Of a DNA stretch of 5,544 nt, positions 1 through 5,222 are shown piece after piece; position 1 is the stretch's first letter; each line of letters begins with the position of its first letter. Origin of the DNA: Candidatus Omnitrophota bacterium (GTDB lineage: Bacteria > Omnitrophota > Gorgyraeia > Gygaellales > JAHJCI01); assembly GCA_018813085.1 (NCBI GenBank), contig JAHJCI010000114.1:1-5544 (forward strand). The letters run 5' to 3'. The notes beneath the pieces are model-generated. The model was not told the DNA's origin. It saw only the letters and a list, made by a program, of their open reading frames with translations, and did no database searches. A program made the position numbers and the translations under genes.

Positions 1-489
1 GGATTTATTTCTGAAATCGGCGAAGGCAAAGGAGAGGGGTTCACCGTTAACCTTCCTCTATCACCCGGCGCAGGCAACCAGGCTTATAAATATCTTTTTG
101 AGGAAATAATTTTCCCCTTGGGCAGGGAATTTGCTCCGCAGGCCATTATACGTTACGGAGGTTCAGACCCCCATTATCTGGATACGTTGACTAATTTAGG
201 CTTAACTCTTGATGGTTTCAAGATGATCGGCGAGCAGGTTAGGATTATGTCAAGGGAGCTTACGGCAGATAAGAGCATAGACCTTTTACTTTCCGGTTAT
301 AATCTATCTGTCTTGCCCTATGCCTGGTCTGCTTTAATTGCTGGGCTTCTGGATTTAAATATAGACTTAAGCGGGCTGAAAGAGGAGTCTGCTCCTGCTT
401 TGGATTCTGGCTTAAGCCAGGCCCGGGATATGGCAGGGCAGTTGAGGAAATATTTAAAAAAACACTGGAAATGCATGAATCGTAATTGA
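1..489 (+). CDS. Histone deacetylase family protein, C-terminal part (5' end outside window)
   Basis: The frame is open from the first base, and 162 codons are visible before a TGA stop. The protein resembles the C-terminal half of the arginase/deacetylase-fold family (HDAC/AcuC-like zinc amidohydrolases), which remove acyl groups from acetylated amines such as acetyl-lysine or polyamines. A GEGKGEGF-x-VNLPL stretch at visible residues 7-20 matches the family's G-x-G-x-G-x-N-x-P-L segment. GGSDPH at 53-58 corresponds to the GxDxH segment, whose Asp is a zinc ligand. LTNLGLT at 63-69 follows, and SGYN at 98-101 corresponds to the GGYN loop with the catalytic tyrosine. The His-His pair and the first Asp-x-His zinc ligands would lie upstream and cannot be checked. 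The tail after about residue 125 is charged and not conserved. The substrate is unknown. The family call is confident; the specific function is not. Confidence 0.85.
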   Translation, partial: GFISEIGEGKGEGFTVNLPLSPGAGNQAYKYLFEEIIFPLGREFAPQAIIRYGGSDPHYLDTLTNLGLTLDGFKMIGEQVRIMSRELTADKSIDLLLSGYNLSVLPYAWSALIAGLLDLNIDLSGLKEESAPALDSGLSQARDMAGQLRKYLKKHWKCMNRN

Positions 490-522
490 TTCTGCCTGTT
501 CTTTATTACAGCTTATTAAAGC

Positions 523-527
523 GGAGG
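523..527 (+). promoter_or_regulatory. Ribosome binding site of the nitroreductase gene
   Basis: GGAGG lies five bases before the ATG at 533. It sits inside a 12-base string, AGCGGAGGTTAA (520-531), that recurs exactly before the YIP1-family gene (2667-2678) with the same spacing to the ATG. It decides the start in favour of 533 over 542. Confidence 0.8.
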
Positions 528-532
528 TTAAG

Positions 533-1051
533 ATGGAGGTAATGGAAGCGATAAAAAACAGATGCAGTGTGCGCAGCTATCAGGAGCGGCCGGTCGAGGA
601 ACAAAAACTTAAAGCCATTCTTGAGGCAGCGCGGCTTGCCCCTTCTGCAAGCAACCGGCAGGAATGGAGGTTTATCGTGGTGAGAGATAAACCTGCGCGT
701 CAACAGCTTATGAAGGCGGCAAGAAATCAGGAGTTTGTAAGCCAGGCCCCGGTTGTTATTGCCTGTTGCGCGCAGACAGATAATCATACCATGACCTGCG
801 GGCAGTTATGTTATCCTATAGATGTTGCCATTGCTATTGAGCATATGGCGCTTAAGGCAGTTGAGGAGGGCTTAGGAACTTGCTGGATAGGAGCTTTTTT
901 TGAGGACCAGGTCAGACAGATTTTGGGTATTCCCCAGGAAATTCGCGTGGTAGAGCTTTTAAGTTTAGGTTATCCTGCCGGGCCCTGTGCCGCCCCAAAA
1001 AACAGATTGGATTTTGATCAGATTGTAATGCAGGAAAAATGGAGGCAATGA
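533..1051 (+). CDS. Nitroreductase family protein (FMN-dependent, short form)
   Basis: This 172-residue protein is a compact nitroreductase-fold flavoenzyme, normally an FMN-binding cytoplasmic homodimer that reduces nitro compounds, quinones or similar substrates with NAD(P)H. Family signatures are the N-terminal R-x-S-V-R-S-Y (10-16, phosphate and FMN contact), APSASNRQ-x-W (36-45), GLGTCWIGAF (113-122) and LSLGYPAG near 143-150. The short C-terminus makes it a minimal family member. The start at 533 is set by GGAGG at 523-527, five bases upstream; the in-frame ATG at 542 has its purine run too close. The stop lies two bases before the preferred start of the dUTPase gene, so the two are probably co-translated. 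The physiological substrate cannot be read from the sequence. Its neighbours (flavin reductase, QueH) make a redox role plausible, which is inference. Confidence 0.9.
   Translation: MEVMEAIKNRCSVRSYQERPVEEQKLKAILEAARLAPSASNRQEWRFIVVRDKPARQQLMKAARNQEFVSQAPVVIACCAQTDNHTMTCGQLCYPIDVAIAIEHMALKAVEEGLGTCWIGAFFEDQVRQILGIPQEIRVVELLSLGYPAGPCAAPKNRLDFDQIVMQEKWRQ
1041..1045 (+). promoter_or_regulatory. Ribosome binding site that decides the dUTPase start
   Basis: GGAGG inside the end of the nitroreductase gene lies eight bases before the ATG at 1054. It is only two bases from the ATG at 1048 and downstream of the ATG at 1039. Of the three in-frame starts, 1054 is therefore the best served. Confidence 0.65.
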
Positions 1052-1053
1052 TT

Positions 1054-1578
1054 ATGCTTAACCGACAAGAAATCGCAAAATTAATACAAGAAAAAGAATT
1101 GGTTTCCGGCTATATTAATCTGGATGTTCAGATTGCTCCTAACGGATTTGATTTTACCGCCGGCAGTGTCATGGAATTTTCCGGCCCAGGGGCTTTAGAT
1201 TTTTCTAATAAAGAGAGGATTATACCTCAGCCAAGAGAGATAAGAGCTGAAAAGATAAGCCCGCAGGATAAATTCGGCTGGTGGAATTTAAAAAAGGGCG
1301 CATACAAAATAAGGACCAATGAGAGCGTCAGCCTGCCCAGGGATTTGGTTATGATTGCCTATCCCAGGAGTTCTTTGCTGAGGATGGGTGCTTTTACTCA
1401 GAATGCCGTATGGGATGCCGGATTTCGCGGCAAGAGTGAATTTATTCTAGTGGTTGATAATCCGCACGGGTTAAAACTCAAGCAGAATGCCAGAATAATA
1501 CAGGGAGTGTTTATTAAAATAAATGAAACCGATGTGGGCTATCAGGGAATTTATCAAGAACAAGGAGGCGAGGGATGA
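1054..1578 (+). CDS. dut: dUTP diphosphatase, archaeal-type member of the Dcd/dUTPase family
   Basis: This 174-residue protein has the dCTP deaminase/dUTPase trimeric fold. It most likely hydrolyses dUTP to dUMP and pyrophosphate, keeping uracil out of DNA and feeding dTMP synthesis. Visible motifs are APNGFDFT (28-35), PRSSLLRMGA (104-113, the PRSS phosphate-binding motif), NAVWDAGFRG (117-126, with the catalytic-type Asp) and a closing GYQGIYQ (162-168). The pattern, including FSGPGALDFSN and GAYKIRTNE, resembles the archaeal dUTPase group more than bacterial Dut or Dcd. In Dcd and bifunctional Dcd-Dut enzymes a catalytic Glu sits five residues after the DxGxxG glycine; here that place is Ile (131), which argues against deamination. 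The start at 1054 (MLNRQEI) follows the GGAGG placement; 1048 or 1039 would add two or five residues. The stop overlaps the flavin reductase ATG as ATGA. Automated annotation could call this dcd. Confidence 0.8.
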   Translation: MLNRQEIAKLIQEKELVSGYINLDVQIAPNGFDFTAGSVMEFSGPGALDFSNKERIIPQPREIRAEKISPQDKFGWWNLKKGAYKIRTNESVSLPRDLVMIAYPRSSLLRMGAFTQNAVWDAGFRGKSEFILVVDNPHGLKLKQNARIIQGVFIKINETDVGYQGIYQEQGGEG

Positions 1579-2117
1579 AATTAGAAGTTTCTCCTCAAAG
1601 CTCAACGCGGCTTTTAAGCAGCGGAAATGTAATCTTGGTTACCAGCGCATACAAGGATAAGAAGAATATCGTAACCCTTGCCTGGAAAACCCCATTGTCG
1701 CATAAGCCTCCGCTGGCGGGGATCTGTATTGCAAAAACGCATTTCTCAAGCGAATTAATCGAGAAGTCCCAGGAATTTATTATTAATGTCCCGGACTTAA
1801 ACCTGTTAGAAAAAGTGGTGTTTTGCGGAAAAGTATCAGGCAGGGATACGGATAAATTTCAGGAGGCAAAATTGACACCCATCAAGGCCAAGCGGTTAAT
1901 AAAGACGCCCTTAATTGCCGAATGCATTGGTAATTTAGAGTGTTCTTTAATAGATGTCCGGGAATTCGGCGACCATAAATTATTTGTCGCAGAGATAATC
2001 TACGCCCAGGCAGAGGAGGAATTATTTAGCGAAACCTGGAATGCCGGGAAGGCGAAGCTTTTATATCATTTAGGAGGTAAATTTTTTACCACATCCGAAA
2101 AGATGATTGAGGCTTAA
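1575..2117 (+). CDS. Flavin reductase family protein (FMN-binding split barrel)
   Basis: This 180-residue protein matches the flavin reductase-like FMN-binding split-barrel family, whose members bind FMN and reduce free flavin or serve as the flavin component of oxygenases or electron carriers. Supporting features are the opening VILVTSAYKDKKNIVTLAW (19-37), the HKPPLAGICIA strand (43-53) and the S-x-EFIINVPD segment (65-74). The C-terminal YHLGGKFF (164-171) corresponds to the usual Y-x-x-GG-x-(Y/F) end. The start overlaps the dUTPase stop in ATGA, with AAGGAGG at 1562-1568 six bases upstream, so translational coupling is expected. Length is normal and no signal peptide or membrane span is seen. 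In anaerobes such proteins are often generic flavoproteins of unknown partner; the partner here is unknown. The neighbouring nitroreductase and QueH suggest, but do not prove, a redox link. Confidence 0.88.
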   Translation: MKLEVSPQSSTRLLSSGNVILVTSAYKDKKNIVTLAWKTPLSHKPPLAGICIAKTHFSSELIEKSQEFIINVPDLNLLEKVVFCGKVSGRDTDKFQEAKLTPIKAKRLIKTPLIAECIGNLECSLIDVREFGDHKLFVAEIIYAQAEEELFSETWNAGKAKLLYHLGGKFFTTSEKMIEA

Positions 2118-2124
2118 GAAGGCA

Positions 2125-2658
2125 ATGCAAAGAGTTTTATTACATATTTGTTGCGGTATTTGTGCCAGCAGCGTTGTACTGAGGCTAAGAGAAGAAGGAT
2201 TCGAGCCAACAGGGTTCTTTTATAATCCCAATATTCATCCTCAGGAGGAATATTTCAAGCGTATAGAAGTAGCCCGGCAAGCAGCTTCTCTCCTGGGGTT
2301 TGATTTAATCCTGGGTATTTACGATAAGGATAACTGGCTGGAGAAAACCGTGCAATTTAAAAAAGAGCCCGAAGGCGGGGAGCGCTGTGCTTTATGTTTC
2401 AAGATAAGGCTAGAACGGGCTAATATAAAAGCGCAGGAATTAGGCATAGATTATTTTACTACTACCCTTAGCGTAAGTTCGCATAAAAATTCCAAGCTGA
2501 TCAACGAGATAGCCTGTGCATTAAACCCGGCAGCATTTCTTAAGCGCGATTTTAAAAAACACAATGGTTTTAAGCTTGCCATGGGATTTTCTAGGAGATA
2601 TAATCTATACCGGCAAAATTATTGCGGTTGTATTTATAGCCGGAACTCAAAAATATGA
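2125..2658 (+). CDS. queH: Epoxyqueuosine reductase QueH
   Basis: This 177-residue protein belongs to the QueH (former DUF208) family, which carries out the last step of queuosine synthesis on tRNA: reduction of epoxyqueuosine to queuosine without cobalamin, unlike QueG. The conserved cysteines are all present: LLHICCGICASS with C9 and C10, RCALCFKIRL with C88 and C91 (iron-sulfur cluster region), and NYCGCIYS with C167 and C169. YNPNIHPQEEYFKR (33-46), the TTTLSVSSHKN segment (112-122) and LYRQNYCGC (161-169) are also typical. The ATG at 2125 is preferred because it gives the normal family beginning. A TTG at 2107 would add six residues and overlap the flavin reductase gene by 11 bases. The ribosome site is weak (GAGG at 2109-2112 or GAAGG at 2118-2122), so coupling to the upstream gene is likely. 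No other queuosine gene is in view. Confidence 0.93.
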   Translation: MQRVLLHICCGICASSVVLRLREEGFEPTGFFYNPNIHPQEEYFKRIEVARQAASLLGFDLILGIYDKDNWLEKTVQFKKEPEGGERCALCFKIRLERANIKAQELGIDYFTTTLSVSSHKNSKLINEIACALNPAAFLKRDFKKHNGFKLAMGFSRRYNLYRQNYCGCIYSRNSKI

Positions 2659-2669
2659 AATAGGATAGC

Positions 2670-2674
2670 GGAGG
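2670..2674 (+). promoter_or_regulatory. Ribosome binding site of the YIP1-family gene
   Basis: GGAGG lies five bases before the ATG at 2680, within AGCGGAGGTTAA (2667-2678), the same 12-base string found before the nitroreductase gene. It follows the queH stop by 11 bases and fixes the start at 2680. Confidence 0.8.
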
Positions 2675-2679
2675 TTAAT

Positions 2680-3210
2680 ATGAATATTTTCTGGCAGCGG
2701 GTAATCAGGGCGGCTAAGCTGGAGCCCGCGCTTTATGAAGAGGTAGAGAAGGATGCTAAAGCTATGCCTCAGGCGATGACGGTAGTTCTCTTAGCATCTC
2801 TTGCTGCAGGTATAGGCAGCGTTTCTCAAATCGGCGGCACAGGCATTATTATTGGCGCTCTTATCGGATTAACCGGCTGGTATGCCTGGGCCTTGTTAAC
2901 TTATTTTATCGGCACAAAGCTTCTTCCTGAAGTCAAGACACAGGCTAATTTAGGAGAGTTGTTACGTACGATTGGCTTTTCCAGCGCGCCCGGATTAATA
3001 CGTATCCTGGGAATAATCCCGGGAACGCAACGCCTGGTTTTTTCTTTTGCTGCTGCCTGGATGCTGGTAGCAATGGTAATTGCAGTCAAATCCGCCCTTG
3101 ATTATAAGAGTATTTGGCGTGCAGCAGGGGTTTGTTTAATCGGGTGGATAATACAAGTTTTGTTAATAGCTACTTTATTGACTCTTGCGGGAGGACTAAA
3201 GCCGGCATGA
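2680..3210 (+). CDS. YIP1 family integral membrane protein
   Basis: This 176-residue protein is strongly hydrophobic with an amphipathic, charged N-terminus (about 1-30). Probable membrane segments are at residues 32-50, 54-78, 118-138 and 148-170, with a shorter hydrophobic stretch around 98-114. The segment LGELLRTIGFSSAPGL (91-106) followed by LGIIPG is the characteristic Yip1-domain hairpin: a polar GELLR strip, a small-residue FSSAPG turn, then a hydrophobic helix. Bacterial YIP1 proteins are polytopic inner-membrane proteins with no established function; eukaryotic relatives act in vesicle traffic, which should not be transferred here. No catalytic residue is evident. The start follows a strong GGAGG. 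The stop overlaps the nnrE start (ATGA), so the two genes are coupled, but nothing shows a shared function. Confidence 0.82.
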   Translation: MNIFWQRVIRAAKLEPALYEEVEKDAKAMPQAMTVVLLASLAAGIGSVSQIGGTGIIIGALIGLTGWYAWALLTYFIGTKLLPEVKTQANLGELLRTIGFSSAPGLIRILGIIPGTQRLVFSFAAAWMLVAMVIAVKSALDYKSIWRAAGVCLIGWIIQVLLIATLLTLAGGLKPA

Positions 3211-3875
3211 AGGAGATTATTTTAACAGCAGAGCAAGCCTCAAAGATTGACAATCATGCAAAAGAAAAATTAGGCATTAGCCCTCTGGTGTTGATGGAAA
3301 ACGCCGGCAGGGCAGTTGCCCGGGCCGCCCTTGGCCTGATTGATAAGAATAGAAGTAAAGGCATTGCCGTATTTTGCGGCAAGGGCAATAATGCCGGAGA
3401 CGGTTTTGTTGCCGCTCGCCACTTAGTTACTGCAGGAGAAAAAGTAGATGTATATCTGTTGGCTTCCGGAGGCAGGATAAGAAATGAAGCCGAGGCAAAC
3501 TTAAATATCCTTAAGAAACTCAGCAATTCTATATTTCAGGTAAAAAATTTAGAAAATCTTGCCTCTATAAAATTAGAGGATTATGCCTTAATTATTGATG
3601 CCATGCTTGGCATTGGGCTGAAAGGCGAAGTCCAAGGATTGTTTAAGCATGCAATTTCCTTGATTAACAGTAGCCCTGTTCCGGTGCTGGCGGTTGATAT
3701 TCCTTCTGGCCTGGATGCTACAACGGGCCAGGTGCATGGTATTGCAGTTTATGCTCATTCGACAATAACCTTTGTTGCAAATAAACAGGGGCTTTTAATA
3801 GGCCGGGGGCCAAAATATTCCGGCAAGATTATTATTCAGGATTTAGGCATACCGCTTAAGAATTATGATTTCTAA
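3207..3875 (+). CDS. nnrE: NAD(P)H-hydrate epimerase NnrE (YjeF N-terminal domain), stand-alone
   Basis: This 222-residue protein is a YjeF_N-domain epimerase, which interconverts the R and S forms of hydrated NAD(P)H so that the NnrD dehydratase can repair them. Motifs in order are LVLMENAGRAVA (27-38), GKGNNAGDGFVAARHL (58-73, a glycine-rich binding loop with the metal-linked Asn-Asn), DAMLGIGLKGEVQG (131-144) and VDIPSGLDATTG (163-174). The C-terminal ITFVANKQGLL (187-197) and GKIIIQDLGIP (206-216) complete the domain. Many bacteria fuse this domain to NnrD in a protein of about 500 residues; here it ends after the epimerase domain and the next gene is unrelated, so NnrD must be elsewhere if present. 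The ATG at 3207 shares ATGA with the preceding stop; GGGAGG at 3189-3194 is 12 bases upstream, rather far. Extending to 3114 would add a non-family leader that overlaps the YIP1 gene. Confidence 0.92.
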   Translation: MKEIILTAEQASKIDNHAKEKLGISPLVLMENAGRAVARAALGLIDKNRSKGIAVFCGKGNNAGDGFVAARHLVTAGEKVDVYLLASGGRIRNEAEANLNILKKLSNSIFQVKNLENLASIKLEDYALIIDAMLGIGLKGEVQGLFKHAISLINSSPVPVLAVDIPSGLDATTGQVHGIAVYAHSTITFVANKQGLLIGRGPKYSGKIIIQDLGIPLKNYDF

Positions 3876-4233
3876 ACAGGACCTCGATTTCGAGATATCA
3901 TTTTACAAAAATATTTTAAAGGATAGGCCGAATTTCGTTAATGCCCTCATTGCTTTAGGCGAGGCATATACCAGAAGAGGCCGCTACAAAGAAGGGCTTA
4001 AGGTTGATAAAAGGTTGCTGGAACTAAAGCCCGATGACCCTACAGTACATTATAATCTTGCCTGCAGCTATTCTTTATTAAAAATGCCAGCAGCCTGCCT
4101 GAGGCACCTTAAAAAAGCTATAACTCTCGGTTACCGTGATTTCGCTTTCATTGAGAAAGATCCGGACCTGGAGTTCATCAGAAAAGACCCGCGCTATAAA
4201 GAATTATTATCTAAATACGCGGATAACCTCTAA
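3865..4233 (+). CDS. Small tetratricopeptide repeat (TPR) protein
   Basis: This 122-residue protein has two clear TPR units: about 23-56 (with ALIALGEAYTRRGRYKEGL and ending LELKP) and 57-90 (with VHYNLACSYSLLKMPAACL and ending AITLGY). A short N-terminal helix precedes them. A C-terminal DFAFIEKDPDLEFIRKDPRY segment (92-111) follows; this D-x-x-x-IE-DPDL-x-x-IR-DPRY pattern often closes small bacterial TPR proteins. There is no signal peptide or membrane span, so it is probably a cytoplasmic scaffold of unknown partner. The start overlaps the end of nnrE by 11 bases and has no good ribosome site, so it likely depends on translation of nnrE. It is the last gene before the 77-base gap and the new promoter. 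Confidence 0.85.
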   Translation: MISKQDLDFEISFYKNILKDRPNFVNALIALGEAYTRRGRYKEGLKVDKRLLELKPDDPTVHYNLACSYSLLKMPAACLRHLKKAITLGYRDFAFIEKDPDLEFIRKDPRYKELLSKYADNL

Positions 4234-4263
4234 ATACTTCTCCGTCTCATAAGCGAGCATGCT

Positions 4264-4278
4264 TAAATTACCAATTTA
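4264..4278 (+). repeat. Short inverted repeat overlapping the pyrD -35 box (possible operator)
   Basis: TAAATT-ACC-AATTTA is a perfect inverted repeat with 6-base arms and a 3-base centre. Its right arm shares four bases with the proposed -35 hexamer at 4275-4280, a usual place for a repressor site. It is short and AT-only in the arms, so chance is quite possible. No regulator gene is in view. Confidence 0.25.
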
Positions 4279-4303
4279 CAGGCCTAATTATTTTGTGTAT
4301 AAT
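4275..4303 (+). promoter_or_regulatory. Sigma-70-type promoter of the pyrD-pyrF unit
   Basis: TTTACA (4275-4280, five of six to the TTGACA consensus) is followed after exactly 17 bases by TATAAT (4298-4303, six of six). It lies in the only sizeable intergenic gap of the window. With usual spacing, transcription would begin near 4310, at or one base before the ATG at 4311, giving an essentially leaderless pyrD message. There is no ribosome site upstream of pyrD, which agrees with this. Confidence 0.7.
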
Positions 4304-4310
4304 GACAAAA

Positions 4311-5222
4311 ATGGCTAAAATATCAGTTAAAATAGGCAAGATTAAACTAAAAAATCCCGTTCTGGTAGCCTCAGGGACATTTGGCTGCGGCGAGGAGTTT
4401 AAGGATATCATAGACCTAAGTCAATTAGGCGCAATCATCACCAAAACAGTTACCTTAATGCCACGCCAGGGCAACCCCATGCCGCGTACCATTGAAACTC
4501 CCTGCGGCATGCTTAATTCCATAGGCCTTAAGAACGACGGAATCAAAGATTTTATCAGCAGCAAGATTCCTTTTTTATCTAAGGTTGGCACAAAAGTCAT
4601 CGCCAGCGTTGCCGGACAGTCTCCAGAGGAATTTAAGAAAATAACAGGGATTCTTGATCGAGAGAAGGCTATCGACGGCATTGAATTAAACATTTCATGC
4701 CCGAATATCAAGGGAAAAACTAAATTAATCTCGCAAGACCCCAAGGCAACTTATAAAGCAGTGAGAGCAGCGCGCCTGGCTACCAGCAAGACTCTTATTA
4801 CCAAGCTCTCGCCGAATGTTACCGACATAGTCCAGGTTGCGCGGGCTGCTCAAGAGGCCGGCAGTGATGCCTTAAGCCTGATTAACACAATTTTCGCTAT
4901 GAGCATTAATTTGAATAAGAAGAGGCCATCGCTGGCGAATATTGTTGGCGGTTTAAGCGGCCCGGCAATAAAACCGGTAGCCCTTTATATGGTTTATCAG
5001 GTTGCGCAAAAGATAAAACTGCCCATAATTGCAATGGGCGGAATTACGGTTCTCGAGGATGCCCTGGAATTTATCCTCGCAGGAGCAAGCGCAGTGGCTG
5101 TGGGCACGGGAAATTTTATTAATCCCAAGGCAAGCATTGAAATAGCAGAGGGCATAAACAGGTATTTAATAAAAAACAAGATTAAGGACATAAAGAAACT
5201 CAGTGGAGCTTTGATAATATAA
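4311..5222 (+). CDS. pyrD: Dihydroorotate dehydrogenase, class 1B catalytic subunit PyrD
   Basis: This 303-residue FMN-dependent TIM-barrel enzyme oxidises dihydroorotate to orotate in UMP synthesis. The class 1 signatures are clear: KNPVLVASGTFG (14-25), the T-PCGMLNSIGLKN segment (63-75), NISCPN (127-132) with catalytic Cys130, KLSPNVTDI (165-173), GGLSGPAIKP (213-222), IAMGGI (240-245) and AGASAVAVGTGNF (257-269). Cysteine as the base, with this overall pattern, indicates class 1B, which normally pairs with the iron-sulfur/FAD subunit PyrK to pass electrons to NAD+. No pyrK is next to it; upstream is the TPR gene. The ATG at 4311 gives the usual family N-terminus. The ATG at 4302 overlaps the -10 box and a TTG at 4293 lies upstream of the predicted transcript, so both are disfavoured. 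The stop overlaps pyrF in TAATG. Confidence 0.94.
   Translation: MAKISVKIGKIKLKNPVLVASGTFGCGEEFKDIIDLSQLGAIITKTVTLMPRQGNPMPRTIETPCGMLNSIGLKNDGIKDFISSKIPFLSKVGTKVIASVAGQSPEEFKKITGILDREKAIDGIELNISCPNIKGKTKLISQDPKATYKAVRAARLATSKTLITKLSPNVTDIVQVARAAQEAGSDALSLINTIFAMSINLNKKRPSLANIVGGLSGPAIKPVALYMVYQVAQKIKLPIIAMGGITVLEDALEFILAGASAVAVGTGNFINPKASIEIAEGINRYLIKNKIKDIKKLSGALII

Noticed and set aside
1039..1053. Earlier starts for the dUTPase gene (ATG at 1039 or 1048).
   Set aside because: The GGAGG at 1041-1045 lies inside or only two bases before these starts, and the family N-terminus begins around the MLNRQE of the 1054 start. The 1048 start remains possible.
3114..3206. N-terminal extension of nnrE by 31 residues.
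   Set aside because: It lies wholly inside the YIP1-family gene in another frame and does not resemble a family leader or a signal peptide. The ATGA junction at 3207 is the natural start.
4250..4265. Hairpin TAAGC-GAGCAT-GCTTA after the TPR gene, as a possible terminator.
   Set aside because: The stem is only five base pairs with a six-base loop and no run of T follows, so it is too weak for an intrinsic terminator.
4293..4310. TTG at 4293 or ATG at 4302 as the pyrD start.
   Set aside because: They overlap the -10 region of the predicted promoter, have no ribosome site, and add residues not typical of the family.
506..5191. Minus-strand open frames at 506-787, 2901-3089, 3254-3526, 4421-4744 and 4997-5191.
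   Set aside because: Each lies opposite a well-supported plus-strand gene and its translation shows no recognisable domain.
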